Of a stretch of DNA of 64,000 nt, positions 52,400-60,199 are shown in pieces. The first letter of the stretch is position 1, and every line of letters begins with the position of its first letter. The stretch is from Miltoncostaea marina (GTDB lineage: Bacteria; Actinomycetota; Thermoleophilia; Miltoncostaeales; Miltoncostaeaceae): the NCBI RefSeq assembly GCF_018141525.1, contig NZ_CP064655.1, positions 2,202,501 through 2,266,500 of the forward strand. The letters run 5' to 3'. The translations under genes and the position numbers were made by a program. The notes beneath the pieces were generated by a model that searched no databases, was not told where the DNA came from, and was given only the letters and a program-made list of their open reading frames with translations.

Positions 52400-53656
52400 G
52401 TGAGCCATCACGCCCACACGCACGGCACGCCGAACGCGCGGCACGCGTGGCGGTCCGTCGCGATCGGCGTCGCGCTCGCCGTGGCGGCGATCCTGGCGGC
52501 CGCGTCCGGCGCGGCGGCCGCGACCTGCCCCGGCCAGTGCCAGACGATCGCCTCCAGCCCCCTGGTCGTGAAGGCCTCCGCCGACACGGCGCTGCAGGTC
52601 TACTACGGCGGCGACACGGCGGGCCAGGTCTACTCGCCCAGCAACGAGCACGGCAGCTCCGGGACCTACGTGGTCGCGGGCGGGCGCTTCTTCGGCCCGG
52701 GGGCGGACGTCCCCTACACCGAGGTGGGCCAGACCGGCGTCGCGGGCGACGGCTCGGCGGCGGCGCCCTTCACGGTGACGACGACCGTCGATCTCCCCGG
52801 CACCACCCTCCGGATCACCGAGACCGTGCGCATGGTGGCCGGCCAGCCGTACTTCCGCATCGACCGGCGGATCACCAACGCGGGGACGGCCGCCGTCCCC
52901 GTGAGCGTCTTCGCCTACGCGGACCTCTACCTGCGCGGCTCCGACCGCGGATTCGGGTACTTCGACCCGGCGACGCGCTCGATCGGCGGACAGACGCCGG
53001 CCGCCGACTTCTTCCAGATCTTCGTCCCGATCACGCCCGCCTCGCACTTCGAGGAGGGCGCCTTCTCGACGGTCTACTCGCGCATGCGCGGCGTGGCGAC
53101 CGGCGGGCCACCCCTCGCCGACACGTTCCTCGCGCCGCCGGACCCGGCGAACGTCGTCGACAACGGGGCCGCCCTGCAGTGGGACGTGCGCCTGCCGGCG
53201 CGCGGCAGCCGCACGGTCGCCAGCTTCTGGTCGTTCGGCACGACCCCGCAGGTGCCCGCGGCGCCCCCGCCCGACCTCGCGACGACCATCCCCAGCCCGC
53301 AGACCATCCGCAGCGGGCCGGCGCGCGTGACGACCCCGCGGCGCATCTCGATCCGCTCCCTGCGCACCTCGCGGTGCGTCCTCACCAAGGTCGTGAGCTC
53401 GCGCCGGGCGCGGGTGCTCGTGACGATCTTCAGCGGCATCCGCAGCCGGCGCCTCTTCGGGGCCGACCTCGTCACCTTCCGCCGTCCCGGGCGGAAGATC
53501 GTGTGCATCGCGGTCCCCCGCCGGGCCCGCACGTTCGACGCCCGTACGCGGCTGCGGGTCGCGGTCGGCGTGGCGCTGGGCGCGGTGGACCGCCCCGGCG
53601 AGGCGCGCCAGCCACGCCTGGCGCCGGTGATCAGGCCCATCCGCCTCGTGCCGTAG
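52400..53656 (+). CDS. Secreted protein of unknown function
   Basis: The 418-residue protein has a signal peptide ending near GAAAAT and two Cys just after it (CPGQCQ). A beta-rich domain of about 250 residues follows (SSPLVVKASADTALQVYYGG, TTTVDLPGTTLRITETVRMVAGQPYFRIDRRITNAG, FAYADLYLRGSDRGFGYFD). This resembles a beta-sandwich, mutarotase-like fold. A C-terminal Arg/Ser-rich beta domain closes it. No family name is certain. GTG 52400 was chosen for the signal peptide. It lies upstream of the cytolysin locus on the same strand. Confidence 0.75.
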   Translation: MSHHAHTHGTPNARHAWRSVAIGVALAVAAILAAASGAAAATCPGQCQTIASSPLVVKASADTALQVYYGGDTAGQVYSPSNEHGSSGTYVVAGGRFFGPGADVPYTEVGQTGVAGDGSAAAPFTVTTTVDLPGTTLRITETVRMVAGQPYFRIDRRITNAGTAAVPVSVFAYADLYLRGSDRGFGYFDPATRSIGGQTPAADFFQIFVPITPASHFEEGAFSTVYSRMRGVATGGPPLADTFLAPPDPANVVDNGAALQWDVRLPARGSRTVASFWSFGTTPQVPAAPPPDLATTIPSPQTIRSGPARVTTPRRISIRSLRTSRCVLTKVVSSRRARVLVTIFSGIRSRRLFGADLVTFRRPGRKIVCIAVPRRARTFDARTRLRVAVGVALGAVDRPGEARQPRLAPVIRPIRLVP

Positions 53657-53764
53657 CCCGGCGCCGGCCCCGGGCCCGGCGCGCTGCGGGGGCGGACGCC
53701 CGCGGCCGGCGCGTGCCGGACGACCGCCGCCCCGCCGGGACGTGGCGTTCGGTGACGCCTCCTG

Positions 53765-53784
53765 CGGACTCGTACGAATCCGCA
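53765..53784. promoter_or_regulatory. Near-perfect 20-bp palindrome upstream of the cytolysin
   Basis: GCGGACTCGTACGAATCCGC is palindromic apart from one mismatched pair. It sits in the 238-base gap between the secreted-protein stop and the cytolysin start; a CATATT (-10-like) element lies near 53868. It could be an operator or the terminator of the upstream gene. Confidence 0.35.
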
Positions 53785-53894
53785 ACAGCGCGATCCGGGA
53801 AGCCGCGCGGCGTCGGCGTGCGCCACGGATGGGGCGGCCGTGACCTCGATGAGAGCGTCGAGGCGTCACATATTCCGGTGTCAGGGGGTCGGAA

Positions 53895-55977
53895 ATGCAT
53901 GCCTCCCGTGCCATCCGGCGCGCGTGGTGCAGCCCGCAGGTGGTGGCCGTCGTCGCCGTCCCTGGCCGGGGCCCTGTGGTTCGGGGCGTCATCGCCCGCG
54001 AACGCGCAGGGACCCAAGTGCGTCGGGACGACGCCGACGCTCATCGCCAAGCCCGGGCGCGTGACGCTGGGGACGAACGGCGATGACCTGGTCCTCGGCA
54101 CCACCGGCGCCGACGTCATCCGCGGCCTCCGGGGCCGCGACGCGATCTGCGCCCGAGGCGGACCCGACGCCGTGCGCGGTGGGGCCGGCGACGACCGCAT
54201 CGACGCCGGCGCCGGTGCCGACACCGTCGCCGGCGGCGTCGGCAGGGATCGCATCCTCGGCGGGGGCGGTGGGGACCGGCTCCGCGGTGAGCGGGGCGAC
54301 GACACCGTCACCGGCGGGGCCGGCGGGGACGCCGTCAGGGGCGGGCCGGAACGTGACGTCATGCGCGGCGACGCCGGTGACGACACGGTGTACGCGCGCG
54401 ACGGCGTGGCGGAGTGGCCGAGGGGCGGCAGCGGCCGCGACGTGGCCGTCGTCGACGACCTCGACAGGCCGGCCGGCTTCGAGGAGATCCGGCGTCCGCC
54501 GACACCGCCGCCTCCCGGGAGGGGCGAGGGCGTCGATTTCGACACGCACGTCAGGTCGATGGCCGGCCTCGACCAGGTGCCGGAGGCCGCGGCTGCCGAG
54601 ATCGGCAGGGGGGCGGCGGAGTCGTCGGGCGACGACGTCTGCACGACGGTCAGGTCCACGGCGGCCCCCGGCTACGACGAGCTGTTCCTCATGGACCCGG
54701 CGTCGGACGTCATCTATCCCGGCTCGATCATCCACGGCGACACGATCGCGAGCGGCGCGTACGTCCCGCTCGTGGCCGACCGCGCGCCCATGACGCTCTC
54801 GCTCTCGCTGGAGAACATCTCCGGCAGCCCGGCGCGCACGGTCGCCCAGCCGAGCCTGTCGGCCGTCCGGACCGCGATCAACGACATCCTGGCCGGCGAG
54901 GTCACCGGGGCGACGCCGGCACGCATCAACTACGAGATCGACGAGGTCTTCTCGCAGGAGCAGCTCGCCCTGAGCCTCAGCGCCGACTACAGGAACCCGG
55001 CCGTCAGGGTGGCGGCCGCGTTCGACTACGGCAAGGAGGACGTCAGGAGCCGGGTGGTCGTGAAGTTCCAGCAGATCCACTACACGATCGACGTCGATCT
55101 GCCGGCGTCGCCGGCCGCGATGTTCCGCACGCCGCCCGACGCCGGCGGCCTCGGGACGGCGTCGCCGATGTACGTCTCCACGGTCACCTACGGACGCCAG
55201 ATCCTGTTCACGGCCGATTCGTCGTACTCGGCGTCCGAGGTCTCCGCGGCGCTGGCGGCCGGCTTCAAGAACGCGGCGCAGTCCGTGAGCTTCGAGGTGG
55301 GCGCCCGCTACAGGCGTGTGCTCGAGAACTCCTCGCTCAAGGCCTACGTGCTCGGAGGGTCCGGCGGGCAGGCCGCAGGCGCGGTCGTCGCCGGCGTCGA
55401 CGGGCTCAACGCCCTGATCGCGACGGGCGGCGACTACAGCAGGCAGTCACCGGGCGCGCGCTGTCCTACAAGCTGCGCTCCCTGAAGGACAACGCCGTCG
55501 CGCGCATCATCCTCGCCTCCGAGTACGACGTCCGGCAGTGCGATCGGGTGCGGCGCACCTCCACGGTCTCGCTCGACAGGATCTTTGGGACCAGTCGGAG
55601 GAGGACGGCGAGGCCGAGGTCTACGGCCACGTGGCGTTCACGCTGGGTGACCAGACGATGGACCTCTGGAGGATCGACGACCCGCCCGACTTCCTGGAGA
55701 TCGAGAAGGGCACGGCGTGGCCCGGCGAGGGCGGCGGCGTCATCGGCGAGCGGCGCGTGACCGTCGCCAAGGGCGCGGACGGGCGCTTCCCGGACCACTT
55801 CACCATCTCGGGCCAACTGCTCGAGTACGACGACCCAGGAGGCGACGACGACCTGGGGCTGCGAGCGGTCGACATCCCCGCAGCGCGATCGACACCGGCA
55901 CCTACCAGCGGTTCCTCGGCCTCGACGGGCGCCGCAACCTCGCGAGGATCGAGTACTCGATCGTCCCCGCGGACTGA
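53895..55977 (+). pseudogene. RTX-thiol-activated cytolysin (CDC-like), frameshifted
   Basis: The reconstructed protein has a signal peptide (MHASRAIRRAW, then VVAVVAV, LAGALWFGASSPANA; a one-base shift near 53963 splits it) and then RTX-like repeats (about 54080-54400). A thiol-cytolysin core follows: VIYPGSIIHGDTIASGAY, TLSLSLENISGSPAR, SAVRTAINDILAG, ARINYEIDEVFSQEQLALSL, VVVKFQQIHYTIDVDLP, YVSTVTYGRQILFT, LENSSLKAYVLGGSG. One-base losses near 55453, 55584 and 55880 move the frame three times; the pieces GRALSYKLRSLKDNAVA, LWDQSEEDGEAEVYGHV and IDTGTYQRFLGLDGRRNLARIEY continue to TGA 55975. The ECTGLAWEWWR undecapeptide is absent, as in CDC-like proteins. A strong terminator follows. Confidence 0.8.
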
Positions 55978-55990
55978 CGCACGAGACGCG

Positions 55991-56015
55991 GAGGGCCCCG
56001 GTGACCGGGGCCCTC
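55991..56015 (+). terminator. Terminator of the cytolysin locus
   Basis: GAGGGCCCCGG and CCGGGGCCCTC form an 11-bp perfect stem with a TGA loop, 14 bases after the reconstructed cytolysin stop. It lies just before the tRNA fragment that marks the prophage edge. Confidence 0.75.
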
Positions 56016-56021
56016 TGTGAG

Positions 56022-56072
56022 TGGGCGTTACTGGGCTCGAACCAGTGACCCCCAGCTTGTCGAGCTTGCCGA
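56022..56072 (-). tRNA. 3' part of a tRNA gene (attachment-site remnant)
   Basis: The minus strand ends with a perfect T-arm (ACTGG-TTCGAGC-CCAGT) and the 3' acceptor strand AACGCCC plus A, preceded by AGCTGGGGGTC-like variable-loop and anticodon-stem sequence. The 5' half (acceptor GGGCGTT and D-arm) is missing; sequence diverges near 56072. This is the classic left-over of phage integration into a tRNA gene. The intact copy should lie at the far end of the prophage, beyond the window. Confidence 0.7.
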
Positions 56073-56295
56073 GGGCGGTACGGAGGGACACGCGGAGACA
56101 CGCGAGTCCGGTGGCGAAGCGGGATCCGAGTCCGGCGACGAGGACGGCTTAGCCGACGATACCGGCGCGCGGTTGCGCGGAAGTTGCGCGCGCCGCGGCC
56201 CCGCTGAGGTTGACCACGACCGAGGAGGTGACGGCGATGTAGCCACCTCCGCGCAGGATCGCCCCGGGACGGGCGAGGAGGAGCGCGCCGACGCC

Positions 56296-56718
56296 ATGCG
56301 GCCGCTCCGCGGTGAGTCGTTCGAGCCGAAGGCGCAGTCTGCCCCGGACCGCTGCACGCCGGGGCGTGGCCACCTTCCCCCGCCCGCCCTGAGCGGGGGT
56401 GGCGCCGCCATCGACGACCAGGGCGCCGTGCGCCGGCGGGCGAGCTTTCCCTCGCCCGCCGCGCCGTACGGCCGCTGCGAGGACTGCGGCGACCCGCTCT
56501 CGCTCGGCCTCGTGGGGACCTTCTGCGATCCGTGCGAGGTCGAGTGCCCGGGCTGCGGCGAGCCGGAGTGCCACGCGAGCTGCGCGGCGCGCGCCGGCCA
56601 GACCGCCGCGGCGCGCCGGCGGGTGGCCGAGCGCCGGGTGCCCTCCGGGAGGATCGCGGCCGAGGCCTCGCGTCAGCACGCGCGCGCCGTGTGGTCGCTC
56701 TCGGGGGCGCGGGCGTGA
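56296..56718 (+). CDS. Phage zinc-ribbon-like protein
   Basis: The 140-residue frame has a Cys-rich segment CEDCGDPLSLGLVGTFCDPCEVECPGCGEPECHASC, with enough CxxC pairs for two zinc sites, near residues 60-95. A basic C-terminus follows. ATG 56296 has GAGGAGGAG upstream; GTG 56428 would give a shorter form starting just before the Cys cluster. Function is unknown. Its stop overlaps the next GTG. Confidence 0.55.
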   Translation: MRPLRGESFEPKAQSAPDRCTPGRGHLPPPALSGGGAAIDDQGAVRRRASFPSPAAPYGRCEDCGDPLSLGLVGTFCDPCEVECPGCGEPECHASCAARAGQTAAARRRVAERRVPSGRIAAEASRQHARAVWSLSGARA

Positions 56719-57335
56719 GCCGCAACCGGATCCAGTCTCCGCGCGCCGCGGCCACCGACCGGGTCGACGGTCTGCGCCTCGCGGCGCTCGTCGGGGGCGC
56801 AACCCCCGCGCTCGGCAACGTCGCGCTCAGCCCGACCTGCACCGAGGTGACGCTCTCGGACTTCCGGCCGAGCGCGCTGCCCCTCGCCGACCTGACGATC
56901 GCCAGCGACGCCGGCGTGCACAGGAGCGGTCCGTACGCGGGCCCCGGCTGGACGATCGCCGTCCCGGCCACGGCGCGCGGCGCCGTGCGCGCGTCGGCGT
57001 CGGACGGCTTCACGACCTGGACGAGCGCGGCCTGCGTGATCCCCGCTCCCGCTCCGCCGCCGGCCCCGCGCGCGCCCGACGCAACCCCGACCGCGCCACC
57101 CCGGCCCTCGACGATCGAGCCCCCGATTCGGGTGACGCCGCCGAAGCGGCGCGCGAAGCCGCCGCGGCCCTCCACGCGCCGCCCGCGGCCGCCCGCACGG
57201 ACGGCCGGGCCGGCGGTCTGGTGCCGCTGGCTGAACACCGTCGGCGCCGGCCCGAAGCGCTACCGCGACCGCGGGCTGACGTTCCGCTGCCGCATCGTCA
57301 AGCGCTACCAGCGGCCGCCGGCCGTCACGGGCTGA
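56715..57335 (+). CDS. Phage hypothetical protein, Pro/Arg-rich C-terminal half
   Basis: This 206-residue protein has a beta-like N-terminal half (VDGLRLAALVGGATPALGNVALSPTCTEVTLSDF), a Pro-rich linker and a basic tail with two Cys (VWCRWLNTVGAGPKRY, LTFRCRIVKRYQ). The tail's WCRWLNT...RYRDRGLTFRCRIVKRY pattern may be a small DNA-binding or structural motif. GTG overlaps the upstream stop. No family is recognised. Confidence 0.55.
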   Translation: MSRNRIQSPRAAATDRVDGLRLAALVGGATPALGNVALSPTCTEVTLSDFRPSALPLADLTIASDAGVHRSGPYAGPGWTIAVPATARGAVRASASDGFTTWTSAACVIPAPAPPPAPRAPDATPTAPPRPSTIEPPIRVTPPKRRAKPPRPSTRRPRPPARTAGPAVWCRWLNTVGAGPKRYRDRGLTFRCRIVKRYQRPPAVTG

Positions 57336-57814
57336 TGCCGAGCCAGGCCCGCCCCACGACCGTCCACGCAGCGAGCGAGGGCGACAAGTTCAGCGCGGAC
57401 CACGAGCTGGTGGCCGTGGACTGCCCGACCTGCCACATCCGCTACGCGATCCCCGCGTCGCTGGAGAGGTCCGCCCGGAGGTACCCGGGCGACCAGGCGA
57501 ACGGCTGGCGGCTCTCGTGCCCGCTCGGCCACACCTGGTGGTTCGTCGGCGAGAGCGAGGAGGACCGCCTGCGGCGGGCGCTGAAGGTCGAGCGTCGCGA
57601 GGCGGGCCGCCTGGCCGCCGAGCGCGACCAGGCGCGCGCCACGGCCCGGGCGCAGAAGGCCCGGGCGACGCGGTTCCGCAACGACCGCGACCGTGAGCGG
57701 GGGCGCGTCGCCGCGGGCGTCTGCCCCTGCTGCAACCGCACCTTCGCGAACCTCGCGCGCCACATGAAGGGCCAGCACCCCGGCTTCGGCGGCTCGCCGC
57801 CGTCGGAGGGCTGA
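57335..57814 (+). CDS. Phage zinc-finger/coiled-coil protein
   Basis: The 159-residue protein has an N-terminal CPTCHIRYAIP...CPLGHTWWF zinc-ribbon-like unit and a charged coiled coil (RRALKVERREAGRLAAERDQARATARAQKA). A C-terminal C2H2-like finger follows (CPCCNRTFANLARHMKGQHP). ATG 57335 shares a base with the upstream TGA. It is probably nucleic-acid binding; its exact role is unknown. Confidence 0.65.
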   Translation: MPSQARPTTVHAASEGDKFSADHELVAVDCPTCHIRYAIPASLERSARRYPGDQANGWRLSCPLGHTWWFVGESEEDRLRRALKVERREAGRLAAERDQARATARAQKARATRFRNDRDRERGRVAAGVCPCCNRTFANLARHMKGQHPGFGGSPPSEG

Positions 57815-57817
57815 GCC

Positions 57818-57970
57818 GTGCGGGGCACCTTCGACGAGCACCTGGGCGATCCGGCGCCCTTCCTCGGCGACGAGTGGGCCGCCCGCGGCCGGCGCCTCTC
57901 CCTGGCCGCCGTCCTCATGGTCGCGATGGCGGCCGTCCTCGCCGTCTCCCTCGCGGCGCGGTGGATCTGA
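57818..57970 (+). CDS. Phage small single-TM protein
   Basis: The 50-residue frame from GTG 57818 encodes MRGTFDEHLGDPAPFLGDEW and then one hydrophobic helix (LSLAAVLMVAMAAVLAVSLAA). Its TGA shares a base with the next gene's ATG. Function is unknown. Confidence 0.55.
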   Translation: MRGTFDEHLGDPAPFLGDEWAARGRRLSLAAVLMVAMAAVLAVSLAARWI

Positions 57971-58251
57971 TGAGCCCGGCAGCCACCGTCCTCGACATCC
58001 CGGCGGACGAGCTGCGCGCCGCAGCGGCGAACGCGCTGGCCTGCGCCGGCCAGCCGGTGGCCCTCGGCCAGGTCGTCTTCGCGGTGCGCGCCGTGATGAC
58101 GCCCGAGGGCGCCGGCCCGGCCACGGTCCCCGGCGGCTGGGGCCCGGCCACGGCGCGGGCGCTCGACGAGCTGCTCCAGGAGGGCGCCGTCGAGCGACTC
58201 GCCGACGACCACTACGGCGCCCGCTGGCGCTGGATCGGAGGGCGGTCGTGA
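57970..58251 (+). CDS. Phage small hypothetical protein (winged-helix-like)
   Basis: The 93-residue protein has helices plus a short beta tail: DELRAAAANALACAGQPVALGQVVFAVRAV, ARALDELLQEGAVERLADDHYGARWRWIG. The last part resembles a wing (GAVERL...ARWRW). It may bind DNA; the role is unproven. GTGA links it to the next gene. Confidence 0.55.
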   Translation: MSPAATVLDIPADELRAAAANALACAGQPVALGQVVFAVRAVMTPEGAGPATVPGGWGPATARALDELLQEGAVERLADDHYGARWRWIGGRS

Positions 58252-58469
58252 GCCGCTACCTCGCCTTCACCCGCCGGGACGCGGACCACCCCGACGGCCC
58301 GCTCGGCCACGCCGAGAGCGGCCGCCGGCTTGGTGGTCCGCGGTCGAACATGGCCGCGCTCTGCGGCGCGTCGGTCGGGCGGCTCCAGAACGCGACCTTC
58401 GACCCCGACCATCCGCGCGCCTGCCCGAAGTGCAGGCGCATCATCCGCGAGCGAGAGAGGTCGTGGTGA
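58248..58469 (+). CDS. Phage small zinc-ribbon-like protein
   Basis: The 73-residue protein has CGASVGR and CPKC near its end with His residues, a likely zinc site (HPRACPKCRRII). An upstream segment (LAFTRRDADHPDGPLGHAESGRR) looks like a phage-encoded accessory protein. GTGA overlaps lie on both sides. Confidence 0.5.
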   Translation: MSRYLAFTRRDADHPDGPLGHAESGRRLGGPRSNMAALCGASVGRLQNATFDPDHPRACPKCRRIIRERERSW

Positions 58470-58612
58470 CCCACCTCCGCGCCCTCTGCGCCTTGCGCCG
58501 CTACGGCAACCTGCGAGGCCACGAACTCCTCATCCTGCCGCGCGACGGCGGCCTGCCGCGCTGCGCCTCGTGCTGGCAGCGCGTCGACCCGGCGACGAGG
58601 CGGACGGCGTGA
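58466..58612 (+). CDS. Phage small protein with CxxC
   Basis: The 48-residue protein has CALRRYGNLRGHELLILPRDGGLPRCASCWQRVD with one CASC pair and another Cys. It may be half of a zinc ribbon. It is retained because start and stop each overlap their neighbour by GTGA. Confidence 0.45.
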   Translation: MTHLRALCALRRYGNLRGHELLILPRDGGLPRCASCWQRVDPATRRTA

Positions 58613-58827
58613 CGGCGGTCCCGATCGTCGTCCCGCCCGACGTGCGGCGCCTCACGGGCATCCCCGACGGGCCGCTCGTGCTCGTCTCCGTCTGGGCGAT
58701 GGGCGAGCGTCGCGGCCTCTGGGTCGGGCGCGCGGGCCAGTCGAGCGGCCAGCGCTGGCCGATCACCGGCGTCGCCGTCGAAACGGCGCAGGAGTGGATC
58801 GACGCGGCCCAGCGGGCGGTGCCGTGA
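58609..58827 (+). CDS. Phage small hypothetical protein
   Basis: The 72-residue beta-rich protein reads VPPDVRRLTGIPDGPLVLVSVWAMGERRGLWVGRAGQ. It starts at GTG 58609 overlapping the upstream stop and ends overlapping the initiator-like gene. No family is recognised. Confidence 0.5.
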   Translation: MTAVPIVVPPDVRRLTGIPDGPLVLVSVWAMGERRGLWVGRAGQSSGQRWPITGVAVETAQEWIDAAQRAVP

Positions 58828-59540
58828 GCTGGCCCCTGCTCCGCGAGGCCCAGCGCGACGGAACCCTCGGCCGCCGCCAGCTCGGGCGCAAGATGGTCCT
58901 CATCTTCCTCGCCCGCCGGGCGGACGATGACGGCCTCGTGAAGATCGGCAGCCGCGTGGTCGCCGACGAGACCGGCATCGATCATCGCCACGTGCGCCGG
59001 CTGCTCGACGAGCTGGCGAGCATGGGTCGCATCGACCTCGTCCGGCCCGGCTCCAACGGCCGCGGGCACGCCCACACCTGGCGCGTCCTGAGCATGGCCG
59101 AGTGGCGCGAGCGGCGCGACGGAAAAGAGGGCGTGACGCCCTCTAATGCCCGCCAGCGAAAAGAGGGCGTGGGCGCGCCGGAAAAGGGGGCTACGTCGCC
59201 CCCACTGGAACTACCCCCAGAACTTCCCCCCCCTCCCCCCCACGGCAGTTCACGCCGCCGCGCGGCCACGCCGCCGGCGCCGCCGCTGCCTGGTCTCGGG
59301 CCGGGCGAGGAGGGCCTGAGCGCACTCGGAAGGGCAGCAGGGAAGGGACCGCGGTCGGCTCGTCGCCGCGCCCGGCTGGAGCGCGAGGCGCAGGCACGCC
59401 GTGCGGCCGAGGAGGCCTCGGCGCAGCGCCTGGCCGAGCTCGAGGCGTACGAGCGACGCGCCATGACCCCCGAGGCGCTCGCCGCGAGACGTGAGCTGCG
59501 CGAGCGGTTCCTGAGTCCACGTCGAGCGGTCGGAGGGTGA
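58824..59540 (+). CDS. Phage winged-helix replication-initiator-like protein
   Basis: The 238-residue protein has an N-terminal winged helix (LGRKMVLIFLARRADDDGLVKIGSRVVADETGIDHRHVRRLLDELASMGRIDLVRPGSNGRGHAHTWRVL) like those of phage replication-initiator/DnaD-type proteins. The low-complexity middle (residues 100-150) is encoded by near-repeats, and a charged coiled coil ends it (RARLEREAQARRAAEEASAQRLAELEAYERRA). The repeats at 59122-59195 could be origin iterons, as in lambda gene O. GTGA couples it to the upstream gene. Confidence 0.65.
   Translation: MSWPLLREAQRDGTLGRRQLGRKMVLIFLARRADDDGLVKIGSRVVADETGIDHRHVRRLLDELASMGRIDLVRPGSNGRGHAHTWRVLSMAEWRERRDGKEGVTPSNARQRKEGVGAPEKGATSPPLELPPELPPPPPHGSSRRRAATPPAPPLPGLGPGEEGLSALGRAAGKGPRSARRRARLEREAQARRAAEEASAQRLAELEAYERRAMTPEALAARRELRERFLSPRRAVGG
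59122..59195. repeat. Three iteron-like repeats inside the initiator-like gene
   Basis: GAAAAGAGGGCGTG occurs exactly at 59122-59135 and 59158-59171 (36 bp apart). A degenerate copy GAAAAGGGGGCTACG lies at 59181-59195. The first copy is part of a 9-bp inverted repeat around one base (59126-59144). Poly-C tracts follow. A replication origin here is inferred from analogy with lambda O. Confidence 0.5.
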
Positions 59541-59542
59541 GC

Positions 59543-60199
59543 ATGGTGCAGCAGAAGGTGAGGCGGTCCGCGGCGGTGCTGGCGGCCCTGGCGGCCGTCG
59601 TTGCGCCCGGCGCCGTTGCCGCGACGGCCGCCCCGCCGGCGAGCGCGCAGGGCCTCGCCGACGACACGGCTGCCTGGGTGGGATCCGTGCTGCGGGTGCC
59701 CGCTGAGGCCAGGCCGCTCGTGGCGAACGCGCACGACGCTCCCGGAGCCGCGGCCTGGGTCCGCTGCGGCGAGCCCGTCGTCTATGCGCGCCCCTGGGTG
59801 GTGCGCGAGCTCGGCGAGATGGCCCGGGGCGACCTCTACTCATCCGAGGCGGCGCGGATCCTGCTGCACGAGACCCTCCACCGGACCGACTGCCACCGCC
59901 TGCCGACCGAGCACGACCGCGACGTCGAGGAGTGGGCGGTCGACGCCCTGGCCTACGACCTGCTGCCGGCCTGGTCGGCGCGCTTCACGGGCTGGCGGAT
60001 CCGGGTCTACCCCCCGTCTGGCGGATACGCCGAGGGCGTGCGGGCGATCCGGGCGGCGTCGAGGTTCGCCACCGGGTCGCTGTCGTGGCGGGGCCGGCGC
60101 GCGCGGCTGTGGCGGCGGCAGCTGGTGCTGGCCGACGTGGCGACGCGGCGCGCGATGCTGGCCGACGCCAACCGCAGGCGCGAGTGGAGCCGCCGTTGA
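59543..60199 (+). CDS. Phage-encoded secreted HExxH putative zinc protease
   Basis: The 218-residue protein has a signal peptide (MVQQKVRRSAAVLAALAAVVAPGAVA, cleavage near PASAQG) and then a zinc-like motif LLHETLHRTDCH (HETLH) at about residue 113. A downstream EEWAVDAL may supply a third ligand (gluzincin-like). The catalytic Glu follows the first His as required. ATG 59543 has GGAGG seven bases upstream; GTG 59537 overlaps the previous stop. A cargo or lysis-related role is possible. Confidence 0.7.
   Translation: MVQQKVRRSAAVLAALAAVVAPGAVAATAAPPASAQGLADDTAAWVGSVLRVPAEARPLVANAHDAPGAAAWVRCGEPVVYARPWVVRELGEMARGDLYSSEAARILLHETLHRTDCHRLPTEHDRDVEEWAVDALAYDLLPAWSARFTGWRIRVYPPSGGYAEGVRAIRAASRFATGSLSWRGRRARLWRRQLVLADVATRRAMLADANRRREWSRR

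Noticed and set aside
51871..55485. A single 1204-codon frame from 51.9 kb to the cytolysin
   Set aside because: The first two thirds are a shadow of the HD remnant and the secreted-protein gene. Only the end, from about 53964, belongs to the cytolysin.
56017..56290. A plus-strand frame reading YWARTSDPQLVEL at the start of the prophage
   Set aside because: This peptide is the usual translation of a tRNA gene's 3' part. It reflects the attachment site, not a protein.
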